From Pristionchus mayeri (Eukaryota > Nematoda > Chromadorea > Rhabditida > Neodiplogasteridae), in NCBI GenBank assembly GCA_036245805.1, contig BTRK01000006.1:31190901-31254900 (forward strand): a DNA stretch of 64,000 bases. The letters are read 5' to 3'. Below the pieces are notes generated by a model. The model did no database searches. It saw nothing but the letters and a program-made list of their open reading frames with translations, and was not told the origin of the DNA. Of this stretch, positions 49,501-59,642 are shown in pieces. Position 1 is the stretch's first letter; every line of letters begins with the position of its first letter. Made by a program: the position numbers and the translations under genes.

Positions 49501-51214
49501 TCTTCATGCAATGTACTTTTTTATCAACAAGAAAAATCTTGATTTCTGACTTTTTCAAGGGAAATTTGCGGAGTTTAAATAATGTTCATTTTAGCCAGTG
49601 GATTCTGATAAGAAGAATGATGAATGTCTTCCATCTACCATCTCAATTCCTCCATCCGTCAATGTGAATAGGAAAGGGGTCAATCTTTCCGCTTCACCCA
49701 TTCCTCAACTGCGTCGAAGTCCCAGAAAGAGAGAGAAAAATATCGAGGAAGAGGTTCGACCATCTCAAACTCCACTTTTTTGTCCGTTGAATCAAGAAAA
49801 TGCACAATACATTATATGCTTCATATTTTTATATCATTTTGTTAGTTATGTTATGTAAGTAGACAGGGCGATAATTTCAGGATATTTGTCCTGACTCGAG
49901 GAATGACGAGATTCTTCCTATCAATACTGAAGGTAGTTGTCCTCAACGAAGACGACGTTCAACCAGGAATTCTTCTATGAAGGAAGTGAAACAACAGAAG
50001 ATTGAAATGACCTCCAATGAAGAGGTTAGAAGTTGAAGACAATTATCATACTACGATCTTCGATTTTAGAATCCATCTGGTGGATGGAATGAAGAACTGG
50101 ACTGGAAGGACGTCCTTCCGATTCGACCACGACGATCTGTGAAGATCGAACCGAGGGAGGAAGATGATGTAGATCAGGGTCAGACATTTTATTCACAATA
50201 GTATTATACATACGTAGAAGATTCCATTACCCACCAGCTTTTTTAAATATTTTGAACGGACCGTGTAAAATACAATGACAATGGGAGGTACACAACGAAT
50301 ATAATTCATTCATCTCAATTCAGACTTCTGGAGCGGGAAAAGGATATCATCAGAGTGTCCGAGATGCAATGAGACAGTGGGGAAGAGTGCGAGGAAGGGC
50401 CATTTCAAACAGGTGGGAGAACCATCAAATCCTCCTCCTCTTTCTCAATCTGCTTGACATAAACACCTGACTTTAGATAAAATAACTGATTATTCAGGGT
50501 AAATCATGGATCAATTTTCCCTTCGTTCTTTCAGTTCCACTACGACTCATTCTTCCTTTCGCTCACATTGAAGATGAACGAAGTGGAAAGATGGGTCAGC
50601 TGCAGAATTGGATCTAGTTCAAGTGGAACCAAAGGCGAGACCTTTTGATTATCCACTCTTTTGGACGTGTGTAGACTCTCAAATAATCCTTACTTTGCTA
50701 GAATCCTCAGCTTCATTATGGAAGTCATTAAAGTTATCAAATGTGGCCAAAAGTTGAGGGGTCACTCTCTTCATTTCTCGCGCTCTCTCAGCAGTCGAGA
50801 GAGCAAGGGAAATAATGGGGTGACCCTTCGTGTTTCTGCGACATAACAAGCAGGGTTGACAATTCGAAGTCGGATTGCGAATTCGCATTGCCAACCCTAA
50901 TAACAAAGATATCTAATTGGGCGTACCCTAACAATTTTGTCATCAGAAGGGCGGGTTTGTCTCTACTGCAACTCGAGTGAGCATCTGCACGATGGACGAG
51001 TCCCTCTTCTCAGACACATCAAAGCGGTGAGACTAACCATTCACGACTCTCTTCCTCTCTCTTTCATCCTCTATCTCGTGCATTCACTACTCGTCTTCAT
51101 TCTTTACTTTCCTTGTTTCAGTGTCACAAGAGTGACTTCCTCCAACTGAAAACAGCCTATCGTCTCTACTCGAGAACGAGAAACATCGAAGACTTGCCCG
51201 TCCATTACATTCTT
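43562..51214 (+). CDS. C2H2 zinc-finger protein with serial SPRK-type basic motifs
   Basis: Exons 43562-43611, 43861-43966, 44136-44201 and 44391-44453 chain in phase. They encode CSHC...DDH (imperfect finger), then CTVC-x12-H-x3-H and CMFC-x12-H-x3-H, each perfect C2H2 fingers assembled across introns. Linkers follow (44600-44681, 44924-44974), then a Pro/Ser-rich exon (about 46051-46541), acidic exons (46616-46726, 46804-46926), and exons each ending in a basic motif: CSPRKQAKTIKRE (47004-47097), CSPRKKTKTIKKE (47399-47526), RRSPRKREKNIEEE (49595-49753). Further exons carry a CPRC finger (50324-50412) and CLYC...RHIKACH (about 50946 to 51121). It is probably a nuclear DNA-binding regulator. 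Joins at 44975-46050 and 50583-50945 are unresolved. Small exons beyond 51214, up to a stop near 52335, are possible. Confidence 0.7.
43796..43842. repeat. Hairpin with TCCTCCTTCATT arms
   Basis: CCTCTTTCCTCCTTCATT pairs with AATGAAGGAGGAAAGGGG around a very short loop, within intron 1 of the zinc-finger gene. Confidence 0.75.
44272..44313. repeat. Hairpin with AGCAATATAGCAATAG arms
   Basis: AGCAATATAGCAATAG pairs with CTATTGCTATATTGCT around a loop of a few bases in an intron between two zinc-finger exons. Confidence 0.75.
45008..45496. mobile_element. 485-bp Tc1/mariner-type MITE with CAGT ends
   Basis: TIRs begin CAGTACGTGCTAATCGCCTTG at 45010 and end with the complement at 45494, flanked by TA on both sides. 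Much of the element is palindromic, with arms pairing around about 45250. The CAGT ends with TA duplication are typical of Tc1-like elements. It lies in an intron of the zinc-finger gene. Confidence 0.88.
47597..49499. mobile_element. 1.9-kb fold-back element, CAC ends, CTAA target duplication
   Basis: Ends read CACGTGTATCACG (47601) and CGTGATACCTGTG (ending 49495), flanked by CTAA on both sides (47597-47600, 49496-49499). Two arms of about 0.9 kb are highly similar over nearly their whole length, meeting near 48.55 kb. No transposase frame remains. CAC termini with a 4-bp duplication suggest the Chapaev/CMC group, but only weakly. It enlarges the intron between the exons ending 47526 and starting 49595. 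Confidence 0.85.
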
Positions 51215-51236
51215 GTGAGAAATTCCATTGGCTATC

Positions 51237-52157
51237 TATTAGGTTGTTCGGAAAGTTTCTTTCTTTTTTCATATTTGGACATTATTCATTTCTCCTTTAT
51301 TTAACCTCGATCAATCATCTTATGGTTTTTGTAGTTGATGTGGGCTTGGATACTCTCTATGACAACCAGTAGTGCATACCGTTTCGATCAATAGATCTTG
51401 AGCAAAGGAGGTCCGAAGTTAGCCCAGTCGACTTTTCTCCGAGATTTTTAACGGCGCACATTTCTTTGCAGAATATAGATAGGCATACAAATGACCCACT
51501 TTTGTGAAGTACGTCAAATATGGTTATTAGTAGACGTAAAGTTTTAAATCTAGCACGTATTACCTAATCTAGCGAAGCGTCGATCGGATAAGCCGCACTA
51601 CGATTTGTTTTTCGAGCAGAATTTTTAACTTATTGTGCTTCCCCCGGTCAACCCACAGAACAAAGCGATTGTTATTTGTGAAGTACTTTACATGTCCACT
51701 TTCTATACCTAATTAGGTGGGAATCCAATTACGTATTCATGACGCTTTTTTCAGAATATCTATGCCGAAATTTGACCATCGAAATGGTGACATATTGATA
51801 TCTCTCGTCTCTCTCGAAGGTTGAAAGCCGGGTTTTTCTTTGTTTTCATTAATTTTCTTTGTTTTCATTAGCTCTTGCCCTATCATAAATTATCCGCTTA
51901 GTATCGGTAGGCATCTAGTTCTCGGGAAAAAGAGCCAGCAAAAATCACTGTAATTCTGTTTTTCTAGGTGTTTTTGGCATGTGCTAACTTTTGATATTTT
52001 TTCCAGCCTGCTATGTGACCGAGATGCGATTTGAACATACTGTAGTATTCCACCGCAAAGGCCCTTACATATATCATAGACAAAATAATTGAAGTCGAAT
52101 ACCACAAGAATTGGCATGATAAAAATAAAAGAAAGAAACTTTCCGAACAACCTAATA
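51237..52157. mobile_element. Decayed mariner-type element (917 bp)
   Basis: TIRs TTAGGTTGTTCGGAAAGTTT start at 51239 and mirror to 52155, with TA on both sides. The TIR sequence type is characteristic of mariner elements. The interior has no recognisable transposase, only short frames on both strands. It lies just downstream of the last well-supported zinc-finger exon. Confidence 0.88.
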
Positions 52158-53399
52158 TTAGAGTTTATCTTTGAGCTATGTATTTTCAGTCAAATGTCAT
52201 CTCACTAATATTGACAGCCTTCTTTCCAGAATTGATCTCAGCAAAACGCGTGTCTGGTGGTTCGTCATCTTCTTATATGTATTTAATAATTTGAATTTGC
52301 AAAATTTGCAGAATTATTTTTCCCGTTACATTTAAACGTCCTTTTTATCAGCTTCAATTGTAACAACAGTGTTTACCCGTTGTGCCTATCTCACTGCAAT
52401 TTGTTGCGGGTTTATCATATTACTTGTATTCTCTAACACCCAGGCTGTACCACTCATATTAATTATTCGTGATTGTTGTCAATGAATACATATTGGACTG
52501 TTTGTGAAACTATTTTTTCACAAAACTTGTATGTCTAGTTTTTTTTTCTCTTTCTACTAAATAATATTGTCGAGATTGCACAAATACGGACGTACATTAT
52601 CTCTACATGCATGAACAAGTATGATAAGCTCTGCAAAATAGGACATTGGGAATATAATTCCTTTATTCATGTGCAAAATCTGATAGACTACAGCGAGCGA
52701 AGTTGGGCATTATTGCATCGGAGAAGTGGTATGCACTGAAATTATTGCCCTTATTCATCATTTCATATTTTAGTTATGAAATTGATTGACCATAGATCCC
52801 CTATCTACTAGCAACATTTCGAACTGCATTAACGATCAAGTATCAACCTCCCTCATCTTCATTCCTTCCCCGACTTTGCCTTTTTCTTGTTTACGTTCAT
52901 CGGAGGTCTTCAATATTTAGATTTTATAAATATTTTCTTTTCCATTTAAATGGCCCAATTAAAAATAAACATTAAGAACCAAGGTGAACCAACTCCCAAT
53001 CTTTGAAACTCAAGAAAAAAAAATTCTCAAAAATAGTAATTTTCTTTTTTGCAGTCAGTCTAATGATCTCTTTGAGAACTACAATATGTCTAAGTGACTC
53101 TCAATCCATCGTCTAATAATCAGTATGATCCTCTTAATCTGGCCCTTCTCTCCTTTCTTCACTCACCCGGTATTCTTCGGTATCGTTGGCACGTCTTTCT
53201 CCGCTTCTCCCGTCAATTTCTTCGCAGACCTACGAGAAAAATCGATCTCGTTCTGCCCAATGTTTGGGCAACCTTTTTACATGAAGTACGACTTCAGACT
53301 AATTATTTCAAGATAATTGATCCTTTATTTAGTATTAGTCGAACAAACACTCTGATTCCTCTGATTTCACAATTCAAAAAATAAAATTGGTCCGATGTA

Positions 53400-56300
53400 A
53401 GGAATAGTGAGTACGTACGTGTTTGCCTTGGCTGGAGTTTCCGTGGGTGGCACGTGTTTCTTGCGGGGAGTCATCGAGATTGACACCTCAACCAGAGGTG
53501 ACCATTCACTATACATCTTCTGTACAACTCATCCCATCTCTTTTCATTCGGATCTTCCACTTTCTGTTGTGCCAGAGCTTTTGACTATAGTCTATAGATA
53601 TACATTCTTACTCAGGAAGTTCTGCTCAGTCGCAACCAAATAAAAATTACATTTCACAAGTTTTGAATTAGATTCAGCTAACGTTGTAAGCATGCACGTG
53701 ACCATGTTTACTAAAGCAGTACTAGACAGTCACGTTACATATTCGTAAAGTATCGATTCACCACAGTAATATCATTAACTATATTAGTACTGCTACTATT
53801 CACGAACTGATCTACCAGTTTGGATAAATAGTCTCTCATGCCCTTCTTCTCCTTCTTTTCCTTCGTTTCGGAGGCCTAGAATGTATCAATTATTCAAAAA
53901 ATATAAAGCGATAAACAACCTCGACACTTATCTCCTCAGCGCTCTTGTTCGCTTTCGAGTTGCGTGTGCGAACCTACAGTGCATAGTTGGAATTCATTTT
54001 TCTTCATTCGCTGTTCGAATGCCATTTCAATCTCTCTCAATACACTGTCTCATCCGAATGATCTCAGATGTGTTGTAAGAATGCATGTCATTGGCGACTT
54101 CTTTGCCCTTCTTCATCTGAATCTCTCACTTTGGGCGTCTTCGCTTTCTCTTCTTTCGTCCTTTCCTCTTTCGATCCTCCCACTCGTTTCACCTTGGGAG
54201 TCTTCGTTGCACCCCCTGCACGAGATCAAACATTAATTCCGAGAATACTCTTATTTTGTGGATATAGCATCTGGCCTACCATTTGATGCAATTTTCAACT
54301 ATTCGAGCTCAAAAATATTAGGGTGTCCCATAAGTTCTCGGACTTTTTTTTTCAATCCATCTACTACATTAGACATTGGAGTTAGGACTTAAAACACTTG
54401 CGCATAGTTAGTGGCAGATGGTGTATTGTTACATAATGCCATTATCCGATGCATGCATAGCATAGTGATGATGCAATATTTGAAAATGCTCATTTTTTGA
54501 GCACTTCGTTTTGTTTTTCTTCTACCAGTCCGCGAGATTCTAGGAGAGCCAGATGTGCGCGGTGTGATCAATATCTTGCTGTGTATATACTAATATATTA
54601 ACATAAGTTGTACTGCCATTACAGTAGTATGAAAATGGAAAAATCGAAAATCAAGTTTGCACTTTTAGGGTTAGTTGTATATTTTCGAGCATATTTTAGA
54701 CCTTCGCTAACCTTTTGTATCAAAAACAACTTTAAAAGTGATGATAATATTTTCTCAACCTCTTGAAGTTATTTTTAGAACGTAACCAGGCAATGCCTTT
54801 GAAGACACTTTGCAAAAAAACAAATTTCGTATCGATGAAGCAAAGCAAATCCAGATATCAGGAATGCACCTGAAATTATTGAATACCTGTGTGTATTACT
54901 TAAAGACTGTAATTGCATTTCAACTCACATGCATTAGCAAAATAATTCAAAAAAATCGGATTTTGCTATATTTTGTTCAAGTATATGTAGTACTCTCTAA
55001 AAGAACCAGCTATGCTGGTCTAATGATTTATATTGAAAGTAGTATCACACACTTTCAAATAGTCTATGGTAGAATCTTGTTAGATTATATATCTAACTTA
55101 GAAAGCAAAATGTTCATAATGTCCGGAAACTTATGGGACACCCTAATACTAGGTTAGATTATTTCCTTATTTTAAAACGCGTTCTCTGTAAGACTCGGAG
55201 AGGGGTGGCACAAAGCTTGAAAATGATCGTATCGACTTGCAACTTTGGGGTTGTCATACCTATGGGTAGGACATGCTCCCATATGATTTTAATGTCCCTA
55301 CCTCAACATTTTGACCTACCAAATTTGAAAAATGAAACTCAATATCCAATGACATGCTATATATCGTTCGAAAGGGCATGAAAAGTTATGCCCTAAACTG
55401 TATTTTCGTAAGAATTGGTGCATGTTCGCACGAGATATCGCATGAAATGTGCGTTTTCAAGCAGTTTTTGGCGCTTGGTGCAGTGTTTCATCGTGAAGGT
55501 ATAATTTCTGCAAAAAGCCTTTGTGACTAGTCGATGCAGAATTCAATTCCCTATCGATCTGCAGTTTTCGTTTTATATAAAAAAACCTCACAATTGGCGA
55601 AACTGCGAGCTTTGCGACATGCATTTGCCGACGCAGGTTCGAATCCTGACCGATGTATTCATGTTTTGCCAATTCTATTCAACTGATATTTCCTTTAATT
55701 TGTGTTTTCGACTAATGTTGGGCATTGTAAGATCACTGGATGCATTCTAAACACGCACTAGTCATTTATCGCACATAACAACATGATCACGATATAGTCA
55801 GAACTGGAACAAAATCGACCCGAGATTGCTGAGAAACGCATGTTCTCGGAGAGAAATTCCGATGGAACAAAGCGTTTCAGAGCGCCTAAAGAGTCGCCAA
55901 ATCGCTTCTTTCTATAGAAGAATCACGAGTGATAGGAAGGAGAACCAGGGAGCTTCTACAAATTGCCCGAAGACCACGAGTCTCCTCTGTTAATGTTTCC
56001 ACTTCGAATGGAGCAGCAGCGGGAGGGAAGAAGACGTGTAAGAAGGGAACGGGGCGGAGAGGCAAGTGAGAGGTGGAGGTCGTTGTGGATGGCGAGATGG
56101 AAGAGGGTGATGAGAAACTCATTTTCTAGGATGCATGTTAGCACTCTCCTGGTTCGCAATCTTCTCCAGGATCACCCTCGACCCACTTGTCATCATTTTC
56201 CTGTTTGGGAACACAAAATCAGGGTCTTTCTGAACGGGTTTGCTTGAGATACCTCTTCTGGAAAGATCTCGACTGGACCATCGAGATCAAACAAGTCGTG

Positions 56301-59300
56301 AAGAGACTAGTTCACAGTTTTGGCGATGAGATTTCCATCCGAAACGTATCCTAGAAAATGAGGTTCTCATCAACCTCTTCCATCTCGTCCTCCACAACGA
56401 CCTTCACCTCTCCCTTGCCTCTCCGCCCCGCTCCCTTCTTACACGTCTTCTTCCCTCCCGCTGCTGCTCCATTCGAAGTGGACACATTAACAGAGGAGAC
56501 TCGTGGTCTTCGGGCAATTTGTAGAAGCTCCCTGGTTCTCCTTCCTATCACTCGTGATTCTTCTATAGAAAGAAGCGATTTGGCGACTCTTTAGGCGCTC
56601 TGAAACGCTTTGTTCCATCGGAATTTCTCTCTGAGAACATGCGTTTCTCAGCAATCTCGGGTCGATTTTGTTCCAGTTCTGACTATATCGTGATCATGTT
56701 GTTATGTGCGATAAATGACTAGTGCGTGTTTAGAATGCATCCAGTGATCTTCACAAAGGCTTTTTGCAGAAATTATACCTTCACGATGAAACACTGCACC
56801 AAGCGCCAAAAACTGCTTGAAAACGCACATTTCATGCGATATCTCGTGCGAACATGCACCAATTCTTACGAAAATACAGTTTAGGGCATAATTTTTCATG
56901 CCCTTTCGAACGATATATAGCATGTCATTGGATATTGAGTTTCATTTTTAAAATTTGGTAGGTCAAAATGTTGAGGTAGGGACATGAAAAACATATGGGA
57001 GCATACCCTACCCATAGGTATGACAACCCCAAAGTTGCAAGTCGATACGATCATTTTGAAGTTTTGTGCCACCCCCTACATTGGGGCGTCCCATTCTTAC
57101 AGAGAACGCGTTTTAATTGCCGACAACTACCTTACTCGGTAGTATCCCATCTCCTTCACTAACCAGTCTCTCTTCTGCTCGATAATGAAAGCTCTGTTTT
57201 ATGGCGACTTCTGCTCTGTTTTATGGCGACTCTTCGCAATGTGAGTTGGCAATGTATTGTGTGTCGTTGTGGTAGACTCCTTCTGGCCATTCGGCTGGAG
57301 GGGAGAGTCCACAGGAGCCGGCTCAAATCAAATCGTTAATCAAAATTTTACAATATTTTTAGAAATAATAAAGTAATTTTAAAAATTTTAAAAAGAATGT
57401 TCATTTTATAAAACATACGTTGTTCAGTATCGTCAGTTGTGTATTCTCGTCCTTGGGGAGCTTCGGCGCCTGAATAAACTCATTTATCGATATTGTCTTA
57501 TCTCCTACAGTATCCACTCGTACCTCCTTCTCCTCCTTGGTACGTGCACATCGTGTGTCGCTCGCATCGTCCCGGCTAACCGTCCTGAATTGAATAGCAG
57601 AGATCAAAGATCACAGGGAGATGGAAAGTGAATGGCTGACCCTCTCCTCTTCTTCTTCTCCTTCTCCTCTTCATCGTCTCTGCAATCCAATTCTCATTAC
57701 AACTCAAATACAAACAACGAACGCGCAAGTTGTCTCTACATAGACATTCTGCTTGTTCATCGTGTTCGATGAGTCCTTCTTGCACTCTGAATACCAATAG
57801 AGATCAAAGATCTAAGATCAATTAGCCGACCCTCAACGGAAGCCGTTGCACGCTTCTTCTTCTTGCCCGAATCGCAGGCTGCTCCTGACTGAATGGGAAT
57901 ATTAAGTATTCATCTCTTCTCATCCATCTTCATAAATCGGCCCTTCTCATTCATTTCTTCTGCTCTCACCTTCTTTCCACTCTTCAATGGAGTCTTCGCC
58001 CTTTTCTCAGGAGTCTTCGCTCCCCTTGCCTCCCTTCTCTTCTTTCGCTTCTCCGATCGTTCCTTCCTGTAGAGATCAAAGATCAAGGAAGAGTCGTGAT
58101 CGACGATGGAACCTTCTCATGCTGCACTGGGTCTTCTTGAGTGGAGTGAGAGCTTCCACGTGCATCTCCTTTACCATATGAAATTTAAGACATTTATTAC
58201 TTTTCCTTCATGATAATTCATAATGTCAGCGATCTAATATCTAGACCTACCACGCGGCAATATTCTTTTGGATCTTCGTTTACTGGCACTACTAATATTC
58301 TATTGAATACTTATGCATTCAAGTAATTTTATATATTGAATGCATAAGTATTTTTTTTAACATTTCCTTGGACACAGTATAAGTAGGTTTGGAAAATAAT
58401 TTGAAAGGATAGTAAGGTGACCTTCCTCGGAGTGGTCGCTACAGCTGCATGCATGGCAGGAGTGGTAGCAGTGGGAGTGGGAGTGGGGGCGAGGAGGGGA
58501 GTGCGGGCTGGAGTTTCCCCTCCCTTATCCATCTGAGAGATACCATTACAACTATCAATGTATCGTCTCTTCCTTATCATCTATCACTTTGCAACAGTAA
58601 GCAATACCGTGTACAAAAACTAATGAAGAAATTAGTTCTCAATTCCAGCATTCAGTCAAATAAATGGAAACTATTCCTCTATAATATCTATCATATATAA
58701 GAGTCCTGTTGTGTTCCATCGTGAACATTCGTCACCCCGGGTGACTCCGGGTGACGCATATTGACGTTGGGACACAACAGGACTGTAGATATATCTCACC
58801 TTGGCTTTTTCACTTTGATCAGCTTCCTTCTTCGCTATTTTCTTTTTCGTGCTTTCATCTTTCGATTTTTTAGGCTCTTCTTCTTTTCCTTTTCTTTCTT
58901 TCCTCCTTTCTTCTCGTCTTTCTCTTCCTTTGGCTTGTCAGTGTTCACCGTAACAGTTGGGACGTCAGTCTACAATCATCAATCTTCAAACTGAGATCAC
59001 AAGATTAAAGATCAAAGATCAATTAACCCCTTTCGGAGACGATTGTGGATGCATTTAGACGGTGTGGATACCGCACCTTGTTTCCCTGCATTATCGATGT
59101 CTGCTCCTGAAATTTTTTTTTTATTCACAAGATAAGCAATTTCAAAAAGGTTCCTTCCAAAGGGACAAATAGAAATAGCACAATTGCACTTAATTATGTA
59201 TCTACAATTATTTTAATGTATACATATATGTGCTGTTTGCCTCCCACATAGCTCTACAGAAGCCCGGTTTTGAATTCGTTTTCTTGCAAATGGTATACTC

Positions 59301-59461
59301 GCAGATTTCGTGTGGCACACTATACTATCTCTTTCACTAGTCTCTGTAGATCTTACATCACTCTGTGTTTTTTCTTCGGTCTTCAACGTTTTCGCAGGTC
59401 GTTTGTCCTGTTCAGACGGGATCGTACGGTCGGAGTCAGAGCAAGACTCTTCGTTGGGGAA
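53400..59461 (-). CDS. Lys/Thr/Pro-rich exon series: C-terminal tail of the kinase gene or a separate gene
   Basis: Minus-strand exons with coding character and good borders: 59461-59357 (FPNEESCSDSDRTIP...), 59106-59077 (EQTSIMQGNK), 58969-58800, about 58527-58420 (ETPARTPLLAPTPTPTATTP...), about 58070-57970 (RGAKTPEKRAKTPLKSGKK), about 57890-57833, about 57600-57420 and 57300-57190. Beyond two transposons lie about 54220-54140 (ATKTPKVKRVGG...EKAKTPK), about 53878-53740 and about 53492-53438 (MTPRKKHVPPTETPAK). Repeated K-T-P and T-P-x-K motifs resemble histone H1 tails and proline-directed kinase sites. No folded domain is recognised. The exon 58969-58800 is 170 nt and shifts frame in its middle. 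All exons follow the kinase on the same strand, so one long gene is possible; the join is unproven. Confidence 0.5.
54316..55148. mobile_element. Mariner-type MITE (829 bp)
   Basis: TIRs TTAGGGTGTCCCATAAGTT start at 54318 and mirror to 55146, each flanked by TA. No transposase frame. It sits between candidate exons of the KTP-rich series. Confidence 0.88.
55172..57116. mobile_element. 1.94-kb fold-back element flanked by TTAA
   Basis: Arms begin AACGCGTTCTCTGTAAGA after TTAA (55172-55175) and end with the complement before TTAA (57113-57116). They are near-identical for about 750-800 bp and meet around a unique loop (roughly 56140-56335). The left arm alone carries a 203-bp SINE-like insertion (55527-55729). 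Both arms carry a GC-rich, coding-like block (about 55925-56125 and 56360-56560). Confidence 0.85.
55527..55729 (+). mobile_element. tRNA-derived SINE-like insertion, about 203 bp
   Basis: Absent from the matching position in the right arm of the fold-back (about 56740), so it is a discrete insertion. It contains a perfect Pol III box A (TGGCGAAACTG, about 55595) and box B (GGTTCGAATCC, about 55638), about 30 bp apart as in tRNAs. The box B hairpin pairs CAGG with CCTG around the 7-base loop. Other tRNA arms are degenerate. No poly(A) tail and no clear target duplication were seen. Confidence 0.7.
58304..58351. repeat. Perfect 17-bp-arm hairpin
   Basis: AATACTTATGCATTCAA and its complement flank a 14-base AT-rich loop. 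It is in an intron of the KTP-rich series. Confidence 0.85.
58702..58784. repeat. 83-bp hairpin element with AGTCCTGTTGTG ends
   Basis: AGTCCTGTTGTGTTCC at the left pairs with its near-complement ending AGGACT at the right. An inner block repeats GGGTGAC (CACCCCGGGTGACTCCGGGTGACG). Looks like a minimal fold-back element. No clear target duplication. Confidence 0.7.
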
Positions 59462-59550
59462 CTGAAATGATTAAATACAAATGTATATCATATTTTTTTT
59501 AGATTGTCTCATCAAGCATTGACCTTACTTGATGATGCATTGATCTTTGC

Positions 59551-59555
59551 TCTTT

Positions 59556-59622
<67 letters not shown>
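59551..59622. repeat. (CT)n microsatellite
   Basis: About 35 CT dinucleotides followed by an 8-T run, just beyond the stop codon of the kinase. Confidence 0.98.
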
Positions 59623-59629
<7 letters not shown>

Positions 59630-59642
59630 ACAAATTAGACAC

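Noticed and set aside
51239..52155. A residual mariner transposase gene
   Set aside because: No D,D34D-type catalytic motif or long frame could be read on either strand.
55956..56594. Mirrored 67-94-codon frames as real host genes
   Set aside because: They are the same block in the two arms of a fold-back element; reported as a possible captured fragment instead.
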